A stretch of DNA of 64,000 nucleotides from assembly GCA_001549895.1 (NCBI GenBank), contig AP014719.1, positions 3,596,001 to 3,660,000 on the forward strand. Direction: 5' to 3'. Positions 55,769-64,000 of the stretch are shown here, one piece after another. Below the pieces are notes generated by a model that was given only the letters and a program-made list of their open reading frames with translations, was not told the origin of the DNA and did no database searches. A program made the translations under genes and the position numbers. The DNA is from Arthrobacter sp. Hiyo8 (GTDB lineage Bacteria > Actinomycetota > Actinomycetes > Actinomycetales > Micrococcaceae). Numbering within the stretch: position 1 is the stretch's first letter; each line of letters opens with the position of its first letter.

Positions 55769-56706
55769 TTAGCCGGTGACGCTGCCCTGGGTGAGCCCGG
55801 CAACGATGTAGCGTTGCAACGCTGCGAAGACCAGGAGGATGGGAATGATCACCAGGACAGCTCCTGCCATCAAGATCCCCCAGCCTGCGCCGTTTCCCTC
55901 GGAGTTTTGAAGGAGAGTCAGGCCGACCGGGAGGGTCATGGTTTCCGGGCGGTCCGTGATGATCAGGGGCCAGATGTAGTCGTTCCATTCGCTGACGACG
56001 GTGACGAGGGCAACGGTGGCGATCGAGGGGAGCGAAACGGGGACAACCACTTGCCAGAGCCTGCGCCAATGGCCCGCACCGTCGATTTCCGCCGCTTCGA
56101 GGATGGACCCCGGAAGGGTCTTGAAATGCTGGCGAAGGAGGAAGGTTCCGAAGGCCGTGCCGAGTCCCGGGAGAATGATTCCCCACAGGGTGTTCTTCCC
56201 GCCGATCCCTGCGATCAGGATGTAGTTGGGGAGGATCGACACCTGCGGCGGCACCATCAGGGCCACGAGGATCACGACGAAGATGACGTTCTTGAACGGG
56301 AAACGGACAAAAACCAGGGCGTAGGCCGTCAGGATCGCCAGGATCACCTTGACCGTGGAGCCGACCGTGGTGACGATCAGGCTGTTCAGGAAGAACTGTG
56401 CGAACGGCACAGTGGTCATGGCCGTGTGGTAGTTCTCCAGGTTCAGGCCTGCGGGAGTATCTTGAGATCCGTGGTGACGATCTCGCCGGGCTGCTTGAAG
56501 GAACTCAGCAGCATCCACAACAGCGGCAGGACTACCACGAGGGTGGCCCCGATCAGCGGGATGTAGCCGCCTGCCAGCGTCTGGATGAGGTTCGCGCGGG
56601 AGAACGGCTTGTCGCGCTGCGCCGGCAGGTCCGGACCGCCGTCGGGAGCTTTAAGGGTCCCGACGCCGCTCGCGGGGTTGGGGCTGACGGGGGAGAGCGT
56701 GCTCAT
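55769..56706 (-). CDS. Sugar ABC transporter permease, MalG/UgpE type, frame broken
   Basis: ATG at 56706 (MSTLSPVSPNPASGVGTLKA); about 313 residues after repair. Six spans are expected, starting LIGATLVVVLPLLWMLLSSF. The EAA loop that docks the ATPase is ILEAAEIDGAGHWRRLWQVV, followed by SEWNDYIWPLIITDRPETMT. One C is missing near 56453 (CTCCCGC for CTCCCCGC), and the repair restores LKILPAGLNLENYHTAM. It overlaps the other permease gene by ATGA-type spacing and forms a heterodimer with it. Confidence 0.85.
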
Positions 56707-57651
56707 GAGTAGTGCACCTTCCGTTCGACGAACCGCAACTGGAGCACGGTGATGATGAGCAGGATGGCGAACAGCACCACTGAAATGGCGGCGGAGTAGC
56801 CGGCTCGGTTGTAGGCGCCAAAGGCCTGCAGATAGGCCTCGTAGATCAGGGTGCTGGTGCCGTTGCCCAGCGGCGTCATGATGCGGATCAGGTCGAAGGC
56901 CTGAAGTGAGCTGATCATCGTGGTGATGAGCAGGAAGAACGTGGTGGGCGAGAGCAGGGGAACGGAAATGCTCATGAAGCGGCGGAACCCGTTGGCTCCG
57001 TCCAGGGAAGCGGCCTCCATGACGTCCTTCGGGAGCGATTGGAGCCCGGCGAGGTACACGACCGCGCAGTAGCCCAGGTTCTTCCAGACGTAGACGATGA
57101 TGACCATCGCGAGGGAGAGTTGCGGATCGTTGATCCACTGGGGACTTTGCTGGCCGATGCCGCGGAGCAGCCAGGACAGCACGCCGTATCCGGGATCGAA
57201 GATGAACAGCCATACGAGGCCGACGCCCACTCCACTGAGGACGTAGGGGGCGAAGACGGCAGAGCGCGCAAATGTGGTGCCGCGGACCTTCGCGTTCAAG
57301 GCCAGGGCCACCAAGAGGCCCAGCACCATGGAGCCACCGACGGTGACCACGGTGAAGATGAGCGTGGTGCCGAGTACTTGCGGGGCGTCGGAGCTGGTGA
57401 AGAAGGTGACGTAGTTGTCGAGGCCAACGACGGTGGCCGAGGTGGAGCCCAGGGTCCAGTCAAGGGTCGAGTAATACATGTTGTTGATGAGGGGCAGATA
57501 CGTGAACACCGCGATCAGCGCCAAGTTCGGCAATGCCAGTGCCAGGAATACGAAGAAGTCGCGTCGGGTTCGGCCGGACCAGCGTCCCCGGCGCTGAGGG
57601 CCGGACAGCCTGCGCGGTGGCCGCGGGGCTGCCAGTCAGTTGTGTTGTCAT
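56703..57651 (-). CDS. Sugar ABC transporter permease, MalF/UgpA type, frame broken
   Basis: ATG at 57651 (MTTQLTGSPAATAQAVRPSA); about 316 residues after repair. First span FVFLALALPNLALIAVFTYL; EAA loop MEAASLDGANGFRRFMSISV; final spans AISVVLFAILLIITVLQLRF. One base is missing between about 57560 and 57590, just before the first span. It is the first gene of the transporter operon and has a likely promoter upstream at 57724-57753. Confidence 0.85.
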
Positions 57652-57723
57652 GGGGGTCTCTAACGGTTCGCAGATATCGGGGCGCGCCGGACTCGGACTG
57701 GTGGGTCAAGGGGGCGGCTAGTT

Positions 57724-57753
57724 TTTACCTCACCACACGCAAACACCTGTCAA
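57724..57753 (-). promoter_or_regulatory. Candidate promoter of the sugar ABC operon
   Basis: On the minus strand TTGACA (57753-57748) is a perfect -35. The best -10 lies about 17 to 20 bp further on, within AGGTAAAAACT. It stands about 75 nt before the first permease gene, in the 249-nt gap after the amidohydrolase gene, so the transporter need not depend on the FadR unit. Confidence 0.5.
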
Positions 57754-57900
57754 GTCACAAAAGGGGCGTTCGCGGGATTGTTGGACAAGCCTTCTGCGCT
57801 CGTTCACTCGATGTTTCGTGGCGGATGGGGCCGTGTTTACATTCGAGGCACGACTACCGTTTGTTCCCAGGCCGCCGAAGGTCCTGCGCGCTGCGCGGGT

Positions 57901-59360
57901 TCAGCGCAGGGGAAAGCTCGGCGGAAGGAGCTCGTGGATGGGGCGGCGGGCGTAATCCGAGTCGCTCAGCGAGGCAATGTACTGGTTCAGGAATGCCTGG
58001 GCACGTTCCCGGTAGTCGCTGGTGTCCACGGTGACGATTTCGCCCCGGTCCACAATGGTGCGGCCGGCCACCACTACCCGCGTGATGTCCCGTCCGTCCG
58101 AGTTCATGATGAGTGTGCGGATGGGGTCGGCGTACGGACCAATATGGCTGCTGCTCAGGTCCAGGACGAAGTAGTCGGCCTGCGCTCCAGGTGCCAGCCG
58201 GCCCAGATCGGAACGGCCGAGGGACTCGGCGGGGTCCAGGGTGGCCGAGCGGAACAGGTCTGCGGCCTGGGCGCTTGAGCGGTCCCCGGTGAGGGTCTTG
58301 GTCATCCCCATCGCCAGGTCCATGGCCCGGATCATGTTGGGCGGGGCTGAGTCGGTGCCCAGTACGATCCGCACCCCGCGGTCGCGGTAGGAGTCATAGT
58401 TGTCGAGCATCCCGCCGTAATGTGCCATGGGGATGGGGCAGAGCAGGACCGACGTTCCGGACCCGGCGAGCAGCGCCAGATCGTCCCCGGTGCCTGCGGA
58501 GGCAGGCATGTGCGGGTGCCCGGGGATGGCCAGGCGTGGGGGATGTAGGTGCGTTCCGCGAGGAAACCGAGATCGGCCAGGTAAGGGAGTGGACGCCGTC
58601 CCGTGCGGGCGATCATCGTCTCGACCTCGAAGAGCCCCTGGGCGGCGTGCAGGCGCACGGGGACCTTGAGCTCATCGGCGGCTTGCCGGGTGAGGCGGAG
58701 GGTCTGTTCGGTCTGCGTTTCGATCCGGGCCGGTAGCAATGCCGCCCGGATCAAACCATGGGCCCGCCCTTCGTAGTCCTGGGCGAAGCGAACGGCTTGG
58801 TCGAGGCCGTCGAGGCCGCGCCGTTCGTCCTCATGGAGCATCACCCGCTTGCCGTCCGTATAGGGGACTGCCGTACGGTAGCTCGGCCCCAGGTAGGCCC
58901 GGACGCCGAGGTCCTCCACCGCGGCGGCCGTGTCGGCAAGGTCCTCATAGTCCTCGCACCATTCGTGGTAGCTCTCGGACGCAATGGGCATGAGCGTGGT
59001 GATGCCGTTGCGGACCAATTGGGACAGGGCGAACTCGCGTCGGAACCGTGCCTGCTCGCGGGTGAACACGGCTCCGTGGTCCCCCAGGTAGGACTCGGAC
59101 CAGACGAGGCCGAGCCGCCGGCCGGGATCCGGCCAGGAATCGAAAAGGGCGTGGTCGATATCTGCGAGGGCGTTCAAGTCAATGAATCCGGGGGACACGA
59201 TCGCCTCCCCGGCGTCGATGTCAATGTCCACTTTCCCGGGGTAGTCCCGGCCCACGAAGACAATGGTTCCGTCCTCGTGGACCAGCTCCGCGTCGGGCAG
59301 GATGCAGAGGTCGCCGTCGGCATAGCCAATGATGAAGGCGGCCTTGATGCGCGTGATCAC
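57901..59360 (-). CDS. Amidohydrolase-superfamily protein lacking the usual HxH, frame broken
   Basis: ATG at 59360 overlaps the FadR stop; about 487 residues. Layout matches deaminase/chlorohydrolase (COG0402-like) members: an N-terminal beta-sandwich (MITRIKAAFIIGYADGDLCI), a TIM barrel with VPVRLHAAQGLFEVETM, TYIPHALAIPGH, the Asp loop IVLGTDSAPPNMIRAMDLAM, and a C-terminal sandwich (GAQADYFVLDLSSSHIGPYA). The segment that normally reads PGFxxxHxH is instead SPGFIDLNALADIDHALF, so two metal ligands are missing. Other family ligands (His of RLHA, His of IPHA, Asp of GTDS) remain. One C is missing near 58530. The substrate is unknown; neighbours suggest a peptide-like or carbohydrate-derived compound. 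Confidence 0.75.
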
Positions 59361-60093
59361 GGCTCTCCTTGATGGTGTTGTCGAGGTTCGGAGATCCTAG
59401 GACCCGGTGGAGCCCACGGCTTGCCTTCCAAATCCGAAGCCTGGTTGTCCAGGATCGCTCCAGCCACCAGCATGGCGTCCTGTGGGGAGCGGTCGCGGAT
59501 GGCGTCAAAAAGCTCGTCATGGCTATCGTGTTCGGCGTGGGCAGCACGGTTCAGGCCCTCGGGCGATGTCCACGAACCGTCGATGCTCTCCGCGAGGGAA
59601 CCATAGATGCCAGCCAGGAGCTGGTTGTGCGCGGCGCCCACCACGGCCGGTGGAAGTCGATGTCTGCCAGCCGGAATCCGTCCTCGTCGTGGGCTTCCGC
59701 GGCGGCGCGGCGGCGATCGAGCGCGTCCTGGAGCTTGTCCAAGTCCTCTTGGTCACGACGCTGTGCGGCGAGGGCGGCGGCAGGAATGTCAAGGCTGCGG
59801 CGGACTTCGATGGCTTCGAGCCGGTCCGCTCCCTGGAGGCCTTTGCGGAGGGCGACTTCTTGCTCGTCCACGGCGGCGACAAAGGTTCCGTCACCTTGCC
59901 GTGTCACGAGGAGTCCCGCGTGTACCAACGCGCGGAGGGCTTCCCGGAGGGGTGCCCGGCTGAGGCCCAAGGCCTTTCCGAGCTCCGGCTCTGGCGGAAT
60001 ACGGTCTCCGAGGCCCCATTCGCCCTCCCGGATCCGCAGGCGGATGTCATCGATCGCATCGTCGACGACGCTGCGCCGGCCACTCACCGTCAT
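59357..60093 (-). CDS. GntR-family (FadR subgroup) transcriptional regulator, frame broken
   Basis: ATG at 60093 (MTVSGRRSVVDDAIDDIRLR) with AGGAGG upstream; a TTG at 60114 is less likely. The winged helix is typical (GLGDRIPPEPELGKALGLSR, then APLREALRALVHAGLLVTRQ). The all-helical FadR ligand domain has EVRRSLDIPAAALAAQRRDQ and the metal-binding-type DIDFHRAVVGAAHN. Length is about 245 residues. One G is missing near 59648. It overlaps the amidohydrolase gene and faces the isomerase gene across an 18-bp palindrome, so it likely represses both directions until a substrate or intermediate binds. Confidence 0.85.
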
Positions 60094-60173
60094 GGTGCCC
60101 TCCTTGCTAGGCAATTCGCCGATCCACTTCCGTCAACGAAGCGTCTCATATGGGGCTCGAAAAATCCACCCTT

Positions 60174-60191
60174 TCGTAAGACGTCTTACGA
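60174..60191. promoter_or_regulatory. Perfect 18-bp palindrome, likely FadR-type operator
   Basis: TCGTAAGACGTCTTACGA is a perfect palindrome in the 114-nt gap between the regulator (start 60093) and the isomerase gene (start 60208). It ends only 16 nt before the isomerase ATG and overlaps the expected promoter/start region, so binding should block the plus-strand operon. Confidence 0.7.
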
Positions 60192-60207
60192 GTGTATCTT
60201 GGCAAAC

Positions 60208-61317
60208 ATGACCCAGATCACACACGTGCTACCTGATTCACGGGCCCTCGGCGCCGGCGAGCTGCCGGAGACGCGGCTGGGAGTCCAGTTCACCCGCTAC
60301 CCGGGCCACGAAGACCGGCCACTGGTGGAATCGCTTCGGGCCGCCTTGGACGACGGCTTCACCCTGGTGGTGCTCAACAGCATCTCTGCGGAACTTTCGA
60401 GCGAAGCGCCCGGCCTACCGAACAAGGCCGGCGAACTGCACGAGGTTGCAGAGGAAGCCCGGCATGCCGGCGTCGAACTCCAGCTGGGCTTGGGCTGCGC
60501 AGGGCCGTTCGATGATCCCGCCATGGTTCGGGCCGGACTGAACAGGACCCTGGTTCGCGGCCTGGAACTAGGCGTCACTGAGTTCTTTGTTTACACACGG
60601 TCAATTCGCGAAGGGGCCTCGGAACAAGGCAGGTTCCTCGACCACCCTGCCCAGCTCCGGCTCATCCGGGCGAACCTCGAGACGCTTGCGTCCACAGCAC
60701 GTGACGCCAGGGTCCACATCAACGTCAAGACCCATGAAGACCTAGCTTCACCTGAAGTGCACGCGCTGGTCCAGTCCTTGGACCCCGCAGTCTTCGGAAT
60801 CGGATTCGATGTGGCCAACCTGGTGGTTCGTGGAGAGGATCCTGTCGATGCGGCCCGGGCGCTCGGGCCGCAGGTCCGGATGACGCATTTGGAGGACGCG
60901 GTCCTGTTCCCGCTGCCGCACGGCTACCGACGTCGCCTGCGGGCGGTGGGCGAAGGAGTTTTCGACTGGGAAGCGATACTCGGCCACCTTCTCCGTGCCG
61001 GGGTGCGCGACTTCACCCTGGAACAGCACCGGGGAAAGTTCGACGCTCCGGTTTTCGACCGTTCGTGGTTCACCCACGAACCGCACCTCGACGCCGCGGG
61101 GCTGGGCCAGTTGGCCCGGCTCGGTGTTGCAACGCACGACGGCGTGGCGCGCGGGCGTATCCCGGCGCTCGCCGACTGGGACGACGAGCCCGCCCCCGCC
61201 GAGCGCCGTCGTCAACTGCTCCACAGTGCCGCCACTATGCGGACGATCCTCACATCAATGGGTGCCGGCGTGAAGAAGCCGGCCACGATCCTTTCCGGAG
61301 AGGAAGGACTCTCATGA
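60208..61317 (+). CDS. TIM-barrel sugar phosphate isomerase/epimerase-like protein
   Basis: ATG at 60208 (MTQITHVLPDSRALGAGELP); 369 residues. The open frame runs further left, but that part is antisense to the regulator gene. Landmarks of the xylose-isomerase-like (AP_endonuc_2) fold are ELQLGLGCAGPFDDPAMVRA, RVHINVKTHEDLASPEVHAL, and the metal-region strand GIGFDVANLVVRGEDPVDAA followed by QVRMTHLEDAVLF, then VGEGVFDWEAILGHLLRAGV. It should isomerise or epimerise a sugar or polyol-like substrate. The stop overlaps the DppC-like gene by ATGA, tying it to uptake. Confidence 0.75.
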   Translation: MTQITHVLPDSRALGAGELPETRLGVQFTRYPGHEDRPLVESLRAALDDGFTLVVLNSISAELSSEAPGLPNKAGELHEVAEEARHAGVELQLGLGCAGPFDDPAMVRAGLNRTLVRGLELGVTEFFVYTRSIREGASEQGRFLDHPAQLRLIRANLETLASTARDARVHINVKTHEDLASPEVHALVQSLDPAVFGIGFDVANLVVRGEDPVDAARALGPQVRMTHLEDAVLFPLPHGYRRRLRAVGEGVFDWEAILGHLLRAGVRDFTLEQHRGKFDAPVFDRSWFTHEPHLDAAGLGQLARLGVATHDGVARGRIPALADWDDEPAPAERRRQLLHSAATMRTILTSMGAGVKKPATILSGEEGLS

Positions 61318-62201
61318 CAGCCATTGCCGCCCCACAGATCGTTGTCCCGGTCAGAAGGAGACCCTTCAGGAGCTTCCTTCGTCGGGACAGGGCATTGACC
61401 ATGACCTTGTCGTTCCTGGCCGCCCTCATTGTGGCCACCTTGATTGGCCCCTTGGTCTGGCGCGTGCAACCCGATGCCATCAACCTCGGCGCCGTCCTGC
61501 AGTCTCCAAGCCTGGGACACCCTATGGGCACGGACGACACCGGGCGGGACGTGTTGGCCCGGGTCCTGGCGGGTGGGCGGACGTCAATCCTGGCCGGTCT
61601 GACCATTGCACTGATCGGCGCGGTCGCCGGGTGTATCGCTGCCCTTTTGGCGGGATCAATGCGCGGCTGGGTAGACACGCTCTTTACCTGGCTGACCAAC
61701 TCCATCCTCTGCTTCCCTGCCATCCTTCTGGCGATGGCGATCGCGATGGCACTGCAGCCGGGCGTGACGGCGGTGGTCATCGGGCTTTCGCTGCACTCGT
61801 TCCCCTGGTACATGCGGACGCTTCGCGGGGAGGTGATGCGCTTGTACGGCCAGGACTTCGTTCGCTCCACGGTCGCACTCGGAGCACACCCCGCCCGCGT
61901 GCTGTTCCGCCACGTTTTCCCGCACCTGGTCCCGATCATGATCCTGCAGATGGCCGCCGTCTTCGGTGCGTCGGTGCTCTCCCTGGCAGCCCTAGGTTAC
62001 CTGGGCCTCGGCGCTCAACCTCCGACGGCCGAATGGGGAGAAATGATCACCGATGGCCAGCAATTCTTCCTGACGGGTCAATGGTGGATCGCGGGCTTCC
62101 CTGGCCTGGGCCTGCTCCTTGCCGTCAGCCTGACCACCATGATCGCGGACAGGGCCCGGGAAGTCCTGGATCCACGCGGCGAATTCATCCAGGCGAAATG
62201 A
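61314..62201 (+). CDS. Dipeptide-type ABC transporter permease, DppC family
   Basis: ATG at 61314 overlapping the isomerase gene; 295 residues, uninterrupted. The basic N-terminus and first span (ALTMTLSFLAALIVATLIGP) lead to the family motif LGHPMGTDDTGRDVLARVLA. The EAA region is VRSTVALGAHPARVLFRHVF, and the end reads LTTMIADRAREVLDPRGEF. It is one half of the peptide/opine/nickel-type import channel. The DppB-like gene follows 10 nt later. Confidence 0.9.
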   Translation: MTAIAAPQIVVPVRRRPFRSFLRRDRALTMTLSFLAALIVATLIGPLVWRVQPDAINLGAVLQSPSLGHPMGTDDTGRDVLARVLAGGRTSILAGLTIALIGAVAGCIAALLAGSMRGWVDTLFTWLTNSILCFPAILLAMAIAMALQPGVTAVVIGLSLHSFPWYMRTLRGEVMRLYGQDFVRSTVALGAHPARVLFRHVFPHLVPIMILQMAAVFGASVLSLAALGYLGLGAQPPTAEWGEMITDGQQFFLTGQWWIAGFPGLGLLLAVSLTTMIADRAREVLDPRGEFIQAK

Positions 62202-62211
62202 GGCTTTTTCG

Positions 62212-63226
62212 ATGATTAGCACCATTTTCAAACGGCTCGGCATAGCACTGGCCACGGTCTTCGGGGCTTCGATCTTCGCCTTCATCCTCCTCCGCAAGGT
62301 TCCCGGTGACCCGGCCCGGGCCATTGCCGGCGATGCGGCCACCGACGACGCCATCGCGGCGCTGCGGAAGTCCATGGGACTGGATGACAACCTCTTCGTT
62401 CAGTACGGGAACTACATGGGCTCGCTCCTCCGCGGTGACTTCGGCTTCTCTTACAGCACCGGCAACAGCGTCGGTAGCCTCCTTGCCCAACGGCTGCCGG
62501 CGACGATCGAACTGGGGCTGCTGTCAGTAGTCATTGCCATTGTGGCGGCGGTCCTCGCCGCGAGCATCGCTGTCTACTCACGACGCCGCTGGCCGGACCG
62601 GTTTCTTCGCATCGCTTCCTCCCTGGCCATGGGATCGCCACCCTTCTGGATCGCCCTCCTTGCCTTGCTGGTTCTCTCGATCCAGCTCGGGATATTCCCG
62701 GGTCCTGAAGGCCGGCTGTCACCCGGGATGCTCCGTCCGCCGAACGTCACCGGCATGTTTACGGTGGACGCCCTGCTTGCGGGACAGTGGGGGACTTTCG
62801 CCAATGCGAGCTGGCACCTGATCCTGCCCGCAACGATTATCGCCTTGGGTCCGTTCGCCTTCCTCAGCCGGCTGTACCGGAACCAGCTTCGTGGCACGCT
62901 GCGGGAAACCTTCGTCACAGTCGCCCAGAGCCATGGCCTCCGCAGGTTCCGGTCTACTCGCGCCACGTGGCCCGCACGGGCTGTTGGCACTGTTACCGGC
63001 TGCTTCGCTGTTGTTCGCCGATCTCCTGGCTGGAAGCCTGCTGGTCGAGAAAGTTTTCGGATGGCCGGGCATAGGTTCCATGACCGCCGACGCCATCATC
63101 CAGAAGGACTTTGCCGTGGTCCAGGCGGTACTCCTTTTGGCCGCCATCCTCTACGTGGTAGTCAGCCTCGTCTCGGACCTCATCATGACCGCGGCAGATC
63201 CCCGCACCCGAGTAGGAGCCCGCTAA
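62212..63226 (+). CDS. Dipeptide-type ABC transporter permease, DppB family, frame broken
   Basis: ATG at 62212 (MISTIFKRLGIALATVFGAS); about 338 residues after repair. Family motifs are FILLRKVPGDPARAIAGDAA, LRKSMGLDDNLFVQYGNYMG, LAQRLPATIELGLLSVVIAI, and the end region LLVEKVFGWPGIGSMTADAI. Breaks near 62949 (C) and 62980 (G) separate it into three frames. By chance the first frame has no stop and runs on into the next gene, which could mislead automatic callers. The TAA at 63224-63226 overlaps the ATPase start. Confidence 0.85.
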
Positions 63227-64000
63227 TGTCGCACACCAACGCACTTCCCTTTCCTTCCCGAAGCATTGCCAGCGACGGGATCCCGGGCCAGGCGCCCGTC
63301 CTGAGCGTCAAAGGACTAACAACCAATTTCGACACTTCCTCGGGAACCGTCCACGCGGTGCGGGACGTGTCCTTCGACCTCTACAAACGGCAGCGATTGG
63401 CGATCGTCGGCGAATCGGGTTCCGGGAAATCCGCCCTCGCCATGTCCCTCGTAGGGCTCGTTCCGCCACCGGGCCGCATTGTGGGCGGCAGCGTCAAGCT
63501 CCACGGGACAGAGCTCGTGGGCCTTGACGACGCCGGGATCTCCAAGATCCGGGGGCGGGACATCGGCCTGGTATTCCAGGACCCGATGGCTGCCCTGGAT
63601 CCCCTCAAGACCATTGGAACCCAGTTCGTGGAGACCATCCGGGTGCACCAGGACGTGTCAGTCAAGGTGGCCCGGCGGATGGCCTGCGAACTCCTTGCCG
63701 AGGTGGGCGTCAACGATCCGGAACGGAGGATCGCAGACTACCCCCACCAGTACTCCGGGGGGATGAGGCAGCGCGTGCTCATCGCCATGGCCATCGCCAA
63801 CGATCCCGCCGTGGTCATCGCCGACGAACCGACGACGGCCTTGGACGTCACCACGCAGGCGCAAGTCCTCGACCTCCTGGCCAAAATCTGCGACGAACGC
63901 GGCAACGCGCTGGTGATGATCACCCACAACCTGGGGATCGTGGAAGAACTCTGCGACAGCGTCAACGTCATGTACGCGGGACGGTTCGTCGAATCCAGCA
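63226..64000 (+). CDS. Oligopeptide-type ABC transporter ATP-binding protein (partial, runs off window)
   Basis: ATG at 63226; open to the window end (258 residues seen). It shows Walker A in RLAIVGESGSGKSALAMSLV, the Q-loop DIGLVFQDPMAALDPLKTIG, the signature HQYSGGMRQRVLIAMAIAND, Walker B in PAVVIADEPTTALDVTTQAQ, and the switch His in MITHNLGIVEELCDS. It matches DppD/OppD. The rest of the protein, a DppF partner and a binding protein should lie to the right. Confidence 0.92.
   Translation, partial: MSHTNALPFPSRSIASDGIPGQAPVLSVKGLTTNFDTSSGTVHAVRDVSFDLYKRQRLAIVGESGSGKSALAMSLVGLVPPPGRIVGGSVKLHGTELVGLDDAGISKIRGRDIGLVFQDPMAALDPLKTIGTQFVETIRVHQDVSVKVARRMACELLAEVGVNDPERRIADYPHQYSGGMRQRVLIAMAIANDPAVVIADEPTTALDVTTQAQVLDLLAKICDERGNALVMITHNLGIVEELCDSVNVMYAGRFVESS

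Noticed and set aside
54366..57651. Assigning the sugar ABC transporter to a specific substrate such as glycerol 3-phosphate
   Set aside because: The binding protein and permeases fit several sugar subfamilies, and no catabolic gene in the same operon decides between them.
59407..60207. A long in-frame extension upstream of the isomerase gene
   Set aside because: It lies antisense to the FadR regulator; the isomerase fold begins at 60208, directly after the palindrome.

Overview
The window comes from the chromosome of a high-GC actinobacterium, most likely Micrococcaceae (Arthrobacter, Paenarthrobacter or Pseudarthrobacter). The evidence is the order tRNA-Trp, secE, nusG, rplK, rplA, rplJ, rplL, rpoB, rpoC, rpsL, rpsG, fusA, tuf, S10 cluster, spc cluster, secY, adk, map; frequent GTG and TTG starts; long low-complexity tails on several ribosomal proteins; and an N-terminus of RpoB typical of that group.

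Layout. 1-6663: a membrane protein cut by the left edge, a 37-residue membrane peptide, a nitrobindin-like protein, a flavodoxin-like protein, YgfZ, an ankyrin protein, a PadR repressor with its DHA2-type efflux pump, and a GNAT acetyltransferase. 6763-12163: phosphofructokinase, then a divergent envelope-stress-like locus in which PspC proteins face a PspC-domain histidine kinase and a LuxR-type response regulator. This resembles EsrISR of Corynebacterium glutamicum. 12310-22245: an aspartate aminotransferase, tRNA-Trp, secE-nusG, rplK-rplA, two bidomain GNAT proteins, an attenuated rplJ-rplL unit, a YbaK-type deacylase and a thiolase. 22637-34977: rpoB, rpoC, rpsL, rpsG, fusA, tuf. 35174-40939: a very large polytopic membrane protein, a 41-residue membrane peptide and a GH1 beta-glucosidase. 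41327-54258: the S10 and spc clusters, split by a terminator and new promoter before rplN and again before secY, ending with map. 54366-64000: a MalF/MalG-type sugar ABC transporter with lipoprotein binding protein, then a FadR-controlled divergent cluster (amidohydrolase one way; TIM-barrel isomerase and Dpp-type ABC transporter the other way). The last gene runs off the right edge.

The most important caution concerns sequence quality. About 46 reading-frame breaks fall in 28 of roughly 70 genes, including rpoB, rpoC, secE, nusG, secY, rpsG, rpsJ, rpsS, rplB and rplC. In nearly every case restoring one base in a run of identical bases (usually C or G) rebuilds a normal protein. These genes cannot all be dead, so I treat the breaks as base-calling or assembly deletions and annotate each gene over its restored full span.

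I found no CRISPR array, insertion sequence, prophage or defence system. The signals worth following are regulatory: helically phased CCCTGA repeats between the PspC genes, long unique inverted repeats at four of five convergent gene junctions, a tandem hairpin-repeat array at 12163-12295, a large hairpin between secE and nusG, the rplJ leader attenuator, and an 18-bp perfect palindrome in the FadR divergent promoter. The least characterised proteins are the ~1385-residue membrane protein and an amidohydrolase that lacks the usual metal-binding HxH.
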